DNA of 64,000 nucleotides from Pseudomonadota bacterium (GTDB lineage Bacteria; Pseudomonadota; Alphaproteobacteria; G022571365), in NCBI GenBank assembly GCA_022571365.1, contig JACZXZ010000004.1, positions 1 through 64,000 of the forward strand, in the 5' to 3' direction. A program made the translations under genes and the position numbers. Each line of letters begins with the position of its first letter. Positions within the stretch are counted from its first letter, which is position 1. The notes beneath the pieces are model-generated. The model saw only the letters and a list, made by a program, of their open reading frames with translations. It ran no database searches and was not told where the DNA came from. Below are positions 34,146-43,257 of the stretch, in pieces.

Positions 34146-35495
34146 TCAGATCCAAGGCGGCTGCTCGAACTCCTGTTGGGCGTACTTCAAGGGCCAGACG
34201 ATCTTCGCCTCGCCCTTCTTGAGCTGCACCATCGGGAGGAAGAAGCCTTCCATGAAGCGCCCGGTCATGACCTCGTTCGGCGCCAGGGCGTTGGGCCCCG
34301 GCTCCTTGGAGAACTTGTAATATTGCCAGACGCCCTCGTACTCGATCTCGCGCGTGGTCTCGACCAGGGTGTCGAAGTCGAGCGTGCCGGCCTGGTTCAG
34401 CACCTCGATCGCCAGGCGCATGTAGTCGTAAGCATGTCCGGACGGCGCGATGCCCGGCTCCTCGCCGTATTTGGCCTCGTAGCGGTCGACCCACGCCTGC
34501 TGGAACGGGGCCATGACGCGCGGCGAGTCCATGGTGACGACGAAATCGGAGGCATCCCCCGTCAGCTCGTACCACTCGCTGAACCAAGTCAAGCCATGGC
34601 CGATGACCAGCGCCTTGACCCGCTGGCTGCGGAACTGCTTGACGAAGTTGGCGGCGCTGACGCTGCCGGTCGTGGTTATGCCCACGACCGAGACGCGCAG
34701 CGCCTTGTATTTGGCGATGAGCGGCGAGAATTCCGCCTCGTCGAGCGCCGTCACGTCGTAGGGCAGTGGATCGAAGCCGGCCTGCTTGAGCGAGTTCATG
34801 AGCGCCTCGCCCCAGCCGCGGCCGTAGTCGGTGTCCTCGACGAGCACCGCGGCGGTCTTGGTGGCCGGCGTCCACAGGCCGTTATCCATGAAGTGCCGCA
34901 AGGGCTCGCCGTAGAGGCCGGCGAAAATCGGCGGCGAAGGCCAGCCCTTGAACCAGCCCTTGTATTTCTCGGGGTCCTTGTTGATCTTCTCGGAGACGTA
35001 CTGGGACGCGCCCTGGTGGCCGATGTGGACGATCTTGAGCGGCACCTCGGCGTCCATCACCGCCATGGCGACCGAGGAATGCCAGCCGTTCACCATGAAC
35101 TGCACGCCCCGGCGGTTGACGGCGTCGGTGACGGCCTTCACCGCCTTCTCGGGGCTCGACTGGCTGTCGACCCAGACGATCTCGATGTCACGCTTGGATC
35201 CGTCGATCGTGACCGGCGTCTCGCCGGCGGCGCGGGCGCCCTCGAGAGCCATCTCGACGCCCTTCCTGACATCGTCGCCGGTGCGGCTGGCCGGGCCCGT
35301 GAACGGCCCCATGACGCCGACCTTGACCGGCTCGCCCGCCTCGCCTGCCTCCTGCGCGCGCAACGCCGAAGGCATGATGACCATCAAGGAGCCGACCGCG
35401 CCCAAACCCCCGACGGTCTCGAGGAAGCCGCGCCGCGAAAGGCCGTCCGGCAATGTCAGCTTGGTCTTCCTATCGCTTCCCCTCCCCTCCGTCAT
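34146..35495 (-). CDS. Tat-exported amide/branched-chain amino-acid ABC binding protein, copy 1
   Basis: The 449-residue periplasmic protein has a twin-arginine signal ('LSRRGFLETVGGLGAVG') and the type-I binding fold of urea/amide/Leu-Ile-Val receptors ('VKVGVMGPFTGPASRTGDDV', 'VLVEDTDYGRGWGEALMNSL'). The ATG at 35495 follows a ggagggg site; the track start adds unrelated residues. It is nearly identical to the copy just upstream. Cargo may be an amide or amino acid. Confidence 0.9.
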   Translation of the reverse strand: MTEGRGSDRKTKLTLPDGLSRRGFLETVGGLGAVGSLMVIMPSALRAQEAGEAGEPVKVGVMGPFTGPASRTGDDVRKGVEMALEGARAAGETPVTIDGSKRDIEIVWVDSQSSPEKAVKAVTDAVNRRGVQFMVNGWHSSVAMAVMDAEVPLKIVHIGHQGASQYVSEKINKDPEKYKGWFKGWPSPPIFAGLYGEPLRHFMDNGLWTPATKTAAVLVEDTDYGRGWGEALMNSLKQAGFDPLPYDVTALDEAEFSPLIAKYKALRVSVVGITTTGSVSAANFVKQFRSQRVKALVIGHGLTWFSEWYELTGDASDFVVTMDSPRVMAPFQQAWVDRYEAKYGEEPGIAPSGHAYDYMRLAIEVLNQAGTLDFDTLVETTREIEYEGVWQYYKFSKEPGPNALAPNEVMTGRFMEGFFLPMVQLKKGEAKIVWPLKYAQQEFEQPPWI

Positions 35496-35592
35496 TGTGG
35501 TTTCTCGTCTCGGGTATGCCGAAATGCGGCATCGCGGCGACGCCGCCCACAGCCCGAGACGCCGACCTCTCGCCATGGTCTCCGGCCGGCGG

Positions 35593-36933
35593 TCAGATCC
35601 AAGGCGGCTGCTCGAACTCCTGTTGGGCGTACTCCAAGGGCCAGACGATCTTGGCCTGGCCCTTCTTGAGCTGCACCATCGGGAAGAAGAAGCCTTCCAT
35701 GAAGCGCCCGGTCATGACCTCGTTCGGCGCCAGGGCGTTGGGTCCCGGCTCCTTGGAGAACTTGTAAAAATGCCAGACGCCCTTGTACTCGATCTCGCGC
35801 GTGGTCTCGACCAGGGTGTCGAGGTCGAGCGTGCCGGCCTGGTTCAGCACCTCGATGGCCAGGCGCATGTAGTCGTAAGGGTGGCCGGACGGCGCGATGC
35901 TCGGCTCCTCGCCGTATTTGGCCTCGTAACGGTCGACCCACGCCTGCTGGAACGGAGCGATGACGTGGGGCGAGTCCGTGGTGACGACGAAATCGGAGGC
36001 ATCCCCCGTCAGCTCGTACCACTCGCTGAACCAAGTCAAGCCGTGGCCGATGACCAGCGCCTTGACCCGCTGGCTGCGGAACTGCTTGACGAAGTTGGCG
36101 GCGCTGACGCTGCCGGTCGTGGTCATGCCCACGACCGAGACGCGCAGCGCCTTGTATTTGGCGATGAGCGGCGAGAATTCCGTCTCGTCGAGCGCCGTCA
36201 CGTCGTAGGGCAGTGGATCGAAGCCGGCCTGCTTGAGCGAGTTCATGAGCGCCTCGCCCCAGCCGCGGCCGTAATCGGTGTCCTCGACGAGCACCGCGGC
36301 GGTCTTGGTGGCCGGCGTCCACAGGCCGTTATCCATGAAGTACCGCAAGGGCTCGCCGTAGAGGCCGGCGAAAATCGGCGGCGAGGGCCAGCCCTTGAAC
36401 CAGCCCTTGTATTTCTCGGGGTCCTTGTTGATCTTCTCGGAGACGTACTGGGACTCGCCCAGGTGGCCGATGTGGATGATCTTGAGCGCCGCCTCGGCGT
36501 CCATCACCGCCATGGCGACCGAGGAGTGCCAGCCGGTCACCATGACCTGCACGCCCCGGCGGTTGACGGCGTCGGTGACGGCCTTCACCGCCTTCTCGGG
36601 GCTCGACTGGCTGTCGACCCAGACGATCTCGATGTCACGCTTGGATCCGTCGATCGTGACCGGCACCTCGCCGGCGGCGCGGGCGTCCTCGAACGCCATC
36701 ATGGCGCCGTCCCTGATGGCGTCGCCGGTGCGGCTGGCCGGACCCGTGAACGGTCCCATGACGCCGATCTTGACCGGCTCGCCCGCCTCCTGCGCGCGCA
36801 ACGCCGAGGGCATGATGACCATCAGGGAGCCGACCGCGCCTAAGCCCCCGACGGTCTCGAGGAAGTTGCGCCGCGAGAGGCCGTCCGGCAATGTCGGCTT
36901 GGTCTTCTTGTCGCCCCCTGTTCGGTCCATCAT
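35593..36933 (-). CDS. Tat-exported amide/branched-chain amino-acid ABC binding protein, copy 2
   Basis: The protein of 446 residues has a Tat signal ('LSRRNFLETVGGLGAVG') and is almost the same as copy 1 over its whole length. Differences cluster in the signal region and the N-lobe ('DAIRDGAMMAFEDARA' against 'DDVRKGVEMALEGARA') and near the end ('GVWHFYKF' against 'GVWQYYKF'). It heads the liv operon. Tandem copies may differ in ligand range or raise receptor dose. Confidence 0.9.
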   Translation of the reverse strand: MMDRTGGDKKTKPTLPDGLSRRNFLETVGGLGAVGSLMVIMPSALRAQEAGEPVKIGVMGPFTGPASRTGDAIRDGAMMAFEDARAAGEVPVTIDGSKRDIEIVWVDSQSSPEKAVKAVTDAVNRRGVQVMVTGWHSSVAMAVMDAEAALKIIHIGHLGESQYVSEKINKDPEKYKGWFKGWPSPPIFAGLYGEPLRYFMDNGLWTPATKTAAVLVEDTDYGRGWGEALMNSLKQAGFDPLPYDVTALDETEFSPLIAKYKALRVSVVGMTTTGSVSAANFVKQFRSQRVKALVIGHGLTWFSEWYELTGDASDFVVTTDSPHVIAPFQQAWVDRYEAKYGEEPSIAPSGHPYDYMRLAIEVLNQAGTLDLDTLVETTREIEYKGVWHFYKFSKEPGPNALAPNEVMTGRFMEGFFFPMVQLKKGQAKIVWPLEYAQQEFEQPPWI

Positions 36934-37299
36934 TGCCCTCCCAACTCTCAGGCGCGCTGGCAAGTTTGCGTGGGCTCGCTTCTCGGGTCGCACGGACCCC
37001 GCCACGATAACAGATGGCCGGGTCCGCGTCGATTCGCGCGAGCGGCCACGCCTGGGCCGAAGATTAAACGGCGCTCATCCGGAACGATCAAGAACGGAAT
37101 GTCGTCAATGTGAAGAATTCGACATTGGCGCGGCCGCGACGACGGCGCGGCCGAGGGCGCCGGCGATGTTTTGTATTCTCGAACGGTCTTGCCTTTCGGA
37201 CCGGGCTCGGGAGCCCCTCGCATGATGGACAAGCCGGTGACGGGAATCGGGGGGCCGCCGGCTCCGGGCCTCGCCGTGATGATGGCGAGGATGGGGGCC
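36934..37299. other. Intergenic region upstream of the liv operon
   Basis: About 365 bases lie between the first binding-protein gene and the end of the first polyamine-type operon. It must hold the liv promoter, but no convincing -35/-10 pair, operator or gene was recognised. Its plus-strand reading frames are shadows or low-complexity. Confidence 0.35.
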
Positions 37300-38127
37300 C
37301 TAAGGCTTGATGCCCCTAAGCCGCTCGCCGCGCCGGCGCAAAAGCTCGGCGGTGGTCAAAACAAGGACCGCGATGAAGATCACCAAGGTCGCCACCGCCG
37401 CGATCGCGGGGTCGACCTCGTAGCGGATGCCCTCGAACATCTTCACTGGCAGGGTGCGGTATTCCATGCCGGAGAGAAACAGGGCCACCACCACCTCGTC
37501 GAAGGAGATAATGAAGGCGAAAAGCGCCCCGGAAACAATGCCGGGCGCGATCACCGGCAAGGTGACCTTGATGAAGGCCTTGACCGGCGAGGCGCCGAGG
37601 CTCACCGCCGCGAGCTCCAGGCTGCGGTCGAAGCCGTGCAGCGTCGCCGAGACGACGATGACCACGAACGGGGTGGCGAGCACGGTGTGCGCCATGACCA
37701 TGCCCGGAAAGGTTTCGACCAGGCCTATCTGGCTGTATAGGAAGTAGAGCCCGACCGCCGTGATGATCAGCGGTATCACCATCGGCGAAATGAGGAAGGT
37801 GGTCAGCACCGCCTTGCCGCGGAACTTGCCCCTGACCAGGCCGACCGCGGCCATCGTGCCGATCACCGTGGCGCAGACCATGGTGGTCAGGCCGATGGCG
37901 AAACTGCTCCTGATCGCGAGCACCCACTTCGGCTCGTTGAGAAACTCCTCGAAGTACTGAAGCGAGAAGCCCGGCGGCGGGAAAGTGAGGTACCGGCTCG
38001 AACTGAACCCCATGGGCACCACGATGAGGACGGGAATGATCAGGAACAGGAATACCAGGGCGCAGTAAATCCGGAAGGCGTAATACCAGACGCGGTCCGG
38101 CTTGGAGGCATAGGGTTGCAGGGCCAT
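37300..38127 (-). CDS. Spermidine/putrescine-type ABC transporter permease (PotC type), cluster 1
   Basis: The 275-residue permease has six helices and the EAA-loop region 'LELAAVSLGASPVKAFIKVTLP' of PotC-type permeases. The N-terminus 'MALQPYASKPDRVWYYAFRI' closely resembles the paralogue at 42414. It ends the first polyamine-type operon and is separated from the PotB-type gene by 3 bp. Cargo may be polyamines or related cations or amino-acid derivatives. Confidence 0.88.
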   Translation of the reverse strand: MALQPYASKPDRVWYYAFRIYCALVFLFLIIPVLIVVPMGFSSSRYLTFPPPGFSLQYFEEFLNEPKWVLAIRSSFAIGLTTMVCATVIGTMAAVGLVRGKFRGKAVLTTFLISPMVIPLIITAVGLYFLYSQIGLVETFPGMVMAHTVLATPFVVIVVSATLHGFDRSLELAAVSLGASPVKAFIKVTLPVIAPGIVSGALFAFIISFDEVVVALFLSGMEYRTLPVKMFEGIRYEVDPAIAAVATLVIFIAVLVLTTAELLRRRGERLRGIKP

Positions 38128-38130
38128 GGC

Positions 38131-39378
38131 TCAGCTCAGGCGCACTTTTTCCAGGCCGAGGAATCGGTTGTAAACCAGGAATACCGCAATGGTCGCGATC
38201 AGGAGGATCGTGCCGAGCGCTCCGGCCATGCCCCAGTTCAGGAAGGTGTTCACGTTGATCGCGACCATCAGGCTAATCATCGTATCCTTGGGCCCGCCGA
38301 CCAGCGCCGGGGTGATGTAGTAGCCGAGCGACAGGATGAACACGAGCAAGCATCCCGCGCCGACGCCGGGAAGGGTCTGCGGCAGGTACACATGCACGAA
38401 CGCCCGGAACGGATTCGCCCCCAGATTGGCCGCCGCCTTCATGGGAAACGGCCCGAGGTTCTTCATGACGCTGTAGATGGGCAGCAGCATGAAGGGCAGC
38501 AGGATGTGCACCATGGCGACGTAAACGCCGATGCGGTTGTGCATCATCTGGACCGGCTCGGTGAAGATGCCGAAGCCGGTCATGACGTTGTTCACCACGC
38601 CCTCGGTCTGGAGCAGCATCATCCAGGCATAGGTGCGGACCAGAAGCGAGGTCCAGAACGGCAGCAGCACCAGGATCATCAGCAGGTTGGAATGCCTCTG
38701 GCTGACGTTCGCCAAAAGATAGGCGACGGGATAGCCGAGGATCAGCGCGATGACCGTCACCCAGAAGCTGATCTCGAAGGTGGTTCCAATGATTTTGAGA
38801 TAGACGCGCTCCTCGGCCCGCTTGAGCTCGAGCGAGCCGTCCGGGCTGAGCCGGGCATCGACGGCGTTGATTAGGTAGTAGGCGGTGTAGGGCGCGGCGA
38901 TCCGGCGGATCACCTTCCAGCTGTCGGGCTCGCCCCAGGCCGAGTCGAAGCTGATGAACCACTCCTTCATGGAGGCTACTTCGTCCTTGGGCAGGTTCTC
39001 GACCGTCCGCCGGAACACCCTCCAGAGCTCAATATCTTGCTGGCGGATGGGCGTGATCGCTTTCTTGTGCTCGCGTCTCTCGCGCGCTTCTGCGAGATCC
39101 TGGGCCAAGGCGCGAAACACCGGCTCCCCCGGGACCTCGTTTGAATCCTGGTCGAGCGCGGCGGCGAAGTCGGGCAGCCCGTTGCGCAACTCTGGGCTGT
39201 AGACACCGTAGAACAGCATGTAGCCGATCGGCAGCACGAAAACCAGCAGGAGGAGAAAGAACAGCGGCGCGATCAGAGTCAGCGCCCTCGTTCGGGCCCG
39301 CCGGTCGGCGCGTTGCATCTTCACTTTCAGCGACACACCGCCGATCTCGATCGGGAGCTTCAGGGTTTCGGCTGCCAT
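38131..39378 (-). CDS. Spermidine/putrescine-type ABC transporter permease (PotB type), cluster 1
   Basis: The 415-residue permease is longer than typical PotB proteins (about 280-300 residues). After the first helix ('LIAPLFFLLLLVFVLPIGYM') there is a soluble segment of roughly 140 residues rich in charged residues ('ALAQDLAEARERREHKKAI') before the remaining helices. The EAA loop is 'AAANLGANPFRAFVHVYLPQ'. The same insertion occurs in the cluster-2 paralogue, so it is a family feature here. It pairs with the PotC-type permease. Confidence 0.87.
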   Translation of the reverse strand: MAAETLKLPIEIGGVSLKVKMQRADRRARTRALTLIAPLFFLLLLVFVLPIGYMLFYGVYSPELRNGLPDFAAALDQDSNEVPGEPVFRALAQDLAEARERREHKKAITPIRQQDIELWRVFRRTVENLPKDEVASMKEWFISFDSAWGEPDSWKVIRRIAAPYTAYYLINAVDARLSPDGSLELKRAEERVYLKIIGTTFEISFWVTVIALILGYPVAYLLANVSQRHSNLLMILVLLPFWTSLLVRTYAWMMLLQTEGVVNNVMTGFGIFTEPVQMMHNRIGVYVAMVHILLPFMLLPIYSVMKNLGPFPMKAAANLGANPFRAFVHVYLPQTLPGVGAGCLLVFILSLGYYITPALVGGPKDTMISLMVAINVNTFLNWGMAGALGTILLIATIAVFLVYNRFLGLEKVRLS

Positions 39379-39441
39379 CGGCTAAATCTTCTCAAGAGGT
39401 GTTCGTCGGCAAACCACAACTTCGGCAAACCACAACTTCGG

Positions 39442-39537
39442 CGCGATCGACGCCCAAAACCGCGCCGCGATCGACGCCCAAAACCGCGCCGCGATCGACG
39501 CCCAAAACCGCGCCACGATCGATGCCCAAAACCGCGC
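39442..39537. repeat. Four tandem copies of a 24-bp unit
   Basis: Units containing cgatcgacgcccaaaaccgc repeat every 24 bp, with the cgatcga box at 39444, 39468, 39492 and 39516. The last copy has two substitutions. A pair of shorter repeats, caaaccacaacttcgg, lies just before it. The array fills most of the 213-bp gap between the polyamine-type binding-protein gene and the permease gene, where it would be transcribed in the operon mRNA. Confidence 0.88.
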
Positions 39538-39591
39538 AAACAAATAAGGGCGGCGGATAGGGGAGGGCCCGCCCGCCCGCAGGTGAGGCGA

Positions 39592-40668
39592 TTACTGGGC
39601 CAGCCAGGCCTCGAACCGCTCGGTCAGAAGTTCCCGATTTTCAACCCAGAACTCCTCGTCCACGAGCAGCGCCTGCTTGAAGTTCTCCGGCGCGTTGGGC
39701 AGGTGCGGCAGTACCTTTGGGTTGATGAGCGGGATCGCCGCCGTCGTCACCGGCCCGTAGGAAATATGGTCGGTCATGGCGGCCTGCCGGTCGGGACGAA
39801 GACTGAACGCGATCCACTTCAAGGCGAGCTCCTTGTTAGGCGAACCTTTCGGGATGACGTAGAGATCGAGGGTGTAGTTGTGGCCCTGCCAGACAATCTT
39901 GAAGTTCTGGCCCTCCTTCACGTTGGCGTCATAAATGCGGCCGTTATAGGCGGTCGCGTAGGCGACCTCGCCGTCGGCCAGGAGCTGCGGCGGCTGGGCG
40001 CCGGCCTCCCACCACTTCTTGACGTGGGGCTTGATTTCGTCGAGCTTCCGGAACGCCCGGTCGACACCCTCGGGGGTGCGCAGCAGGTCGTAAATCCGGT
40101 CTAACGGCACGCCGTCGGCCATCAGCGCGAACTCGAGATTCGACCTGGGCGACCTGCGCAGGGAGCGCGCGCCGGGGAATTTCTCGACATCCCAGAAATC
40201 GGCCCAGGTCTTGGCCGCCTTTTCCGGCGGTATCCTGTTGGCGTCATAGGCGAAGACGGTCGACCAGAAGATGGCGCCGGCCGCGCATTCCTGCACGGCG
40301 GCCGGGTGGAAGGCATCCTTGCCGCCAACCTCTTCCCAGAACTCGTCGGGGATTATCTCGACCAGGCCTGCCTCGCACAGGACGCCGGCGTCCCCCCCTT
40401 CCACGTCGACGATGTCCCATTCGACATTGCCGGCGGTGACCATGGCCTTGATCTTGCCGAGCTCGCCGCCGTAGCTGGCCTCGTTGACTATGACGCCCGT
40501 CTCCTCGGTGAAGGGCTTGATTATGGCCTCGCGCTGCGCGTCTTGGTAGCCGCCGCCAAAGGAAACGAAGGTCAATACCTCCTGGGCTCCGGCGGTCGGC
40601 GCGGCCATCAGGCCGGCGGCAAATATACCGGCAAAGGCGATCGATGTTGTCTTGAGCAGATGTTTCAT
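39592..40668 (-). CDS. Spermidine/putrescine-type ABC transporter binding protein (PotD type), cluster 1
   Basis: This periplasmic binding protein of about 358 residues starts with a signal peptide ('AGIFAAGLMAAPTAGAQE'). It shows the PotD-like pattern 'VLTFVSFGGGYQDAQREAII', 'WDIVDVEGGD' and 'AIPLINPKVLPHLPNAPEN'. I used the ATG at 40668; the track start at 40674 is TTG. It lies 22 bp after the ATPase gene. The 24-bp repeat array separates it from the permease genes. Confidence 0.88.
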   Translation of the reverse strand: MKHLLKTTSIAFAGIFAAGLMAAPTAGAQEVLTFVSFGGGYQDAQREAIIKPFTEETGVIVNEASYGGELGKIKAMVTAGNVEWDIVDVEGGDAGVLCEAGLVEIIPDEFWEEVGGKDAFHPAAVQECAAGAIFWSTVFAYDANRIPPEKAAKTWADFWDVEKFPGARSLRRSPRSNLEFALMADGVPLDRIYDLLRTPEGVDRAFRKLDEIKPHVKKWWEAGAQPPQLLADGEVAYATAYNGRIYDANVKEGQNFKIVWQGHNYTLDLYVIPKGSPNKELALKWIAFSLRPDRQAAMTDHISYGPVTTAAIPLINPKVLPHLPNAPENFKQALLVDEEFWVENRELLTERFEAWLAQ

Positions 40669-40690
40669 TTCCAAGGCCCTCCCTCGTCAG

Positions 40691-41824
40691 CTAGTGCTTG
40701 TGCCCGTCTTTTCCCAGGCCGCCCGCCTCCGTCACCCAGTCGAGCGCCTTGCAGTACCGGCTATGCCAGCACACCTCGATCTCGTCACCCTCCTTGACCA
40801 TGGCCGTCGCCTCGTTGTTGGGCAATTTGATGACGAAATCGTCGTTGCCCGCAAGACTCACGCGGTAGCGGTTGTGGTCGCCGAGATAGATGAGTTCGGT
40901 CACTTTAGCCTTGAAACGGTTGGGGTGATTGGAGGGGCCGGGATTGATGACCAGCCGCTCAGGCCTGAGCGAAAGCGTCGTCCGCGAGCCGACCCCGTCC
41001 ACGTTGATCGATGTCGCCAAGACTTTCTCGCCGGTGTCGAGCATGACCGAGCACTCGCCGGCGCTGATCGCCTCGACGGTTCCATGCAGCATGTTGTTCT
41101 CGCCGATGAATTGGGCGACGAATGAGTTCGCCGGGTATTCGTAAAGGTCGTCGGGCGTGGCTACCTGCTGGATGACGCCCTCGTTGAACACCGCGATGCG
41201 GTCCGACATGGTCAGCGCCTCGGACTGGTCGTGAGTCACGTAGATCACCGTGTTCTCGAGCCGCTCGTGAATGTGCTTGAGCTCGAGCTGCATCTGCTCG
41301 CGGAGCTTCTTATCCAGCGCGCCCAATGGCTCGTCCATGAGCACCACGACCGGCTCGAATACCAAAGCACGGGCGAGGGCCACGCGCTGTTGCTGACCGC
41401 CTGAAAGCTGGTTCGGCTTGCGATTCTCGAAGCCTGCGAGCTGCACCATGTCGAGGGCGCGGCGCGCTTGTTCCTGGGCCTTCGCCTTGTTGATTTTGCG
41501 CATCTTCAGCGGGAAGACCACGTTCTCGATCACCGTCATGTGCGGGAACAGGGCGTAATTTTGGAACACCATCCCGAAGTTGCGTTTGTGCGGCGGAACC
41601 TTGGTAATGGATTCGCCCTTGAGCAGGATGTTGCCGCCAGTCAGAGCCTCGAATCCGGCGAGCATCAGAAGCGTCGTCGTCTTGCCCGAGCCCGACGGCC
41701 CCAGGAGGGTCAGAAACTCGGCATTCCTGATGTCGATGTTGAGATCCTTAACGGCGAGGACCGCGCCGTCATAGCTCTTCTGGACGTCCACGAACTCTAC
41801 GATGACGTCGTTCTTGTGAGGCAT
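40691..41824 (-). CDS. Spermidine/putrescine-type ABC transporter ATPase (PotA type), cluster 1
   Basis: The 377-residue ATPase has Walker A 'GPSGSGKTT', Q-loop 'FQNYALFPHMTVIENVVFPL', signature '[15 protein letters not shown]' and Walker B '[12 protein letters not shown]'. A C-terminal TOBE-like regulatory domain occupies the last 130 residues. The ATG at 41824 was chosen because the conserved 'IVEFVDVQKSYDG' begins there; the track start adds about 70 unrelated residues. It heads the first polyamine-type operon. Confidence 0.9.
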   Translation of the reverse strand: MPHKNDVIVEFVDVQKSYDGAVLAVKDLNIDIRNAEFLTLLGPSGSGKTTTLLMLAGFEALTGGNILLKGESITKVPPHKRNFGMVFQNYALFPHMTVIENVVFPLKMRKINKAKAQEQARRALDMVQLAGFENRKPNQLSGGQQQRVALARALVFEPVVVLMDEPLGALDKKLREQMQLELKHIHERLENTVIYVTHDQSEALTMSDRIAVFNEGVIQQVATPDDLYEYPANSFVAQFIGENNMLHGTVEAISAGECSVMLDTGEKVLATSINVDGVGSRTTLSLRPERLVINPGPSNHPNRFKAKVTELIYLGDHNRYRVSLAGNDDFVIKLPNNEATAMVKEGDEIEVCWHSRYCKALDWVTEAGGLGKDGHKH

Positions 41825-42049
41825 GATTCCGATTTCGAGCCCTCTCCCGGAGCTTTTTTTCTCCCAGCGTTGTCCCCCGGTTGGCTGCAAGGGGCTTCCC
41901 GGACCCTGGCGACGCGTCTCCAGTATACATAAAAGCATGTACCCATAAATATGCAAACATGCAGGAGTTAACGCCGACCTGTCCGCGCGCGCCGTTTCCA
42001 GGCCGGCCTCGGGAGGGCGCTCGACCGGGTGCATCACGGCCGCCGCCTC
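41825..42049. promoter_or_regulatory. Promoter region of polyamine-type cluster 1
   Basis: An AT-rich stretch around 41920-41970 contains the inverted repeat gcatgt (41935-41940) and acatgc (41957-41962), separated by 16 bp, and a tatact-like -10 on the minus strand. These are plausible operator and promoter parts for the minus-strand ATPase gene. I see no exact -35 match. Confidence 0.4.
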
Positions 42050-42390
42050 GAAAAGAGGAACGGGGGGCCGTCGTCGCCCGAGGGCGGCACCCGAGCGTAG
42101 GAGTTCAGCTTCAAATACTCAGGGGGCCCCGGCCCTTGAGATCGATCGCGATGCGCTCCCGGTCGGCACCGATCTCCCGGAGCGCGGCCTGGGGCGCCAT
42201 GGCCGCTGGAATACGCGCGCAGGGAAGGCGAATATATGGCGCTGGCTCCGGCGATCTCCCGGGGCGCGGCCTGGGGCGCCATGGCCGCTGGAATACGCGC
42301 GCAGGGAAGGCGATATATGGCGCTGGCTCCGGCGATCTCCTGGGGCGCCGGTGGCGACGACCGGGCGGCCGCCGGGGCCGGTCCAGCCGT
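42050..42390 (-). pseudogene. Degraded glutathione S-transferase 5' fragment with internal duplication
   Basis: On the minus strand the sequence reads 'MAPQAALREIGAD', then 'IDLKG' and, after a frameshift, 'PEYLKLNSYARVP'. This matches 'MAPQAALEEIGADYELVEVD' and 'PDYLKLNPHGRIP' of the intact GST at 47505-48119. Upstream of it, the segment encoding 'ARIPAAMAPQAAPREIAGAS' is repeated with a period of 81-82 bp (boxes gatctcc at 42171, 42253 and 42334). No full thioredoxin-like domain remains. Confidence 0.75.
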
Positions 42391-42413
42391 GATGCTGGCG
42401 AAGGCGTGTGGGT

Positions 42414-43253
42414 CTAGGCCTTGATGCCCCTGAGCCGCTCGCTCCGCCGGCGCAGTATTTCCATCGTGACCATCAACAGGATCGACAGGAAGATCAGCAA
42501 GGTCGCGGCCGCGGCGATGGTCGGGTCGATCAATTCCCGGATCCCGCTCCACATCCGCCGCGGTATGGTGTGCTGCTCGACGCTGGCCAGGAACAGGACC
42601 ACCACGATCTCGTCCCAAGACGTGGCGAAGGCGAACAGCGCGCCGGAGACCACCCCGGGGAGAATGAGCGGCAGGGTGACCTTGAAGAACACCCTGGCCG
42701 GGCCGGCGCCAAGGCTGGAGCCGGCGCGGATGAGGTTCTGGTTGAACCCGACCAAGGTGGCGGTCACGGTGATCACGACGAACGGCACTCCCAAGGCCGT
42801 GTGGGCCAGAATTATGCCGGGAATGGTACTCGCCAGCCCGATCTGGGCGTAGAAGTAGTACATGCCGACCGCCGTGATGACGATGGGCACCACGATCGGC
42901 GAGATCAGCACGGCCATCACCACGCCCTTGAACGGGAAATTGGCGCGGCTTAAGCCAAGCGCCGCCACCGTGCCCAGGGCGGTCGCGAGCAATGTGGCCG
43001 AGAAGCCGATGATGACGCTGTTCTTGATCGCGCGCTGCCATAGGATGGATTGAGGAGAGTCGCCAAATATCACGTCGTACCAACGCAAGGAGTAGCCCGG
43101 CATCGGGTAGGTAAAGTAAGGCTCCGAATTAAACGACAGCGGCATGATCACGAAAATCGGTGCAATCAGGAAAAAGAATATGAGCGCGCAAATCACGCGG
43201 AAGCTGTAGTACCAGGCCCGTTCCACGGGCGAAGCGTAAGGAGGCAGCGCCAT
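42414..43253 (-). CDS. Spermidine/putrescine-type ABC transporter permease (PotC type), cluster 2
   Basis: The 279-residue permease is paralogous to the one at 37300 (N-terminus 'MALPPYASPVERAWYYSFRV'). It has six helices and an EAA loop at 'LIRAGSSLGAGPARVFFKVT'. It is the final gene of the second polyamine-type operon and is preceded by the PotB-type gene 4 bp upstream. Confidence 0.88.
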   Translation of the reverse strand: MALPPYASPVERAWYYSFRVICALIFFFLIAPIFVIMPLSFNSEPYFTYPMPGYSLRWYDVIFGDSPQSILWQRAIKNSVIIGFSATLLATALGTVAALGLSRANFPFKGVVMAVLISPIVVPIVITAVGMYYFYAQIGLASTIPGIILAHTALGVPFVVITVTATLVGFNQNLIRAGSSLGAGPARVFFKVTLPLILPGVVSGALFAFATSWDEIVVVLFLASVEQHTIPRRMWSGIRELIDPTIAAAATLLIFLSILLMVTMEILRRRSERLRGIKA

Positions 43254-43257
43254 GGTC

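Noticed and set aside
34176-36843. Long plus-strand ORFs (497 and 631 codons) opposite the binding-protein genes
   Set aside because: They repeat because the underlying genes are duplicated; both lie fully antisense to clear Tat-exported binding proteins.
39442-39537. Possible CRISPR or coding repeat
   Set aside because: The 24-bp units have no spacers. Although 24 is a multiple of three, no start or conserved gene includes them.
42034-43083. 349-codon minus-strand ORF
   Set aside because: Most of it is an out-of-frame reading of the PotC-type permease; only its tail overlaps the GST remnant, annotated separately.
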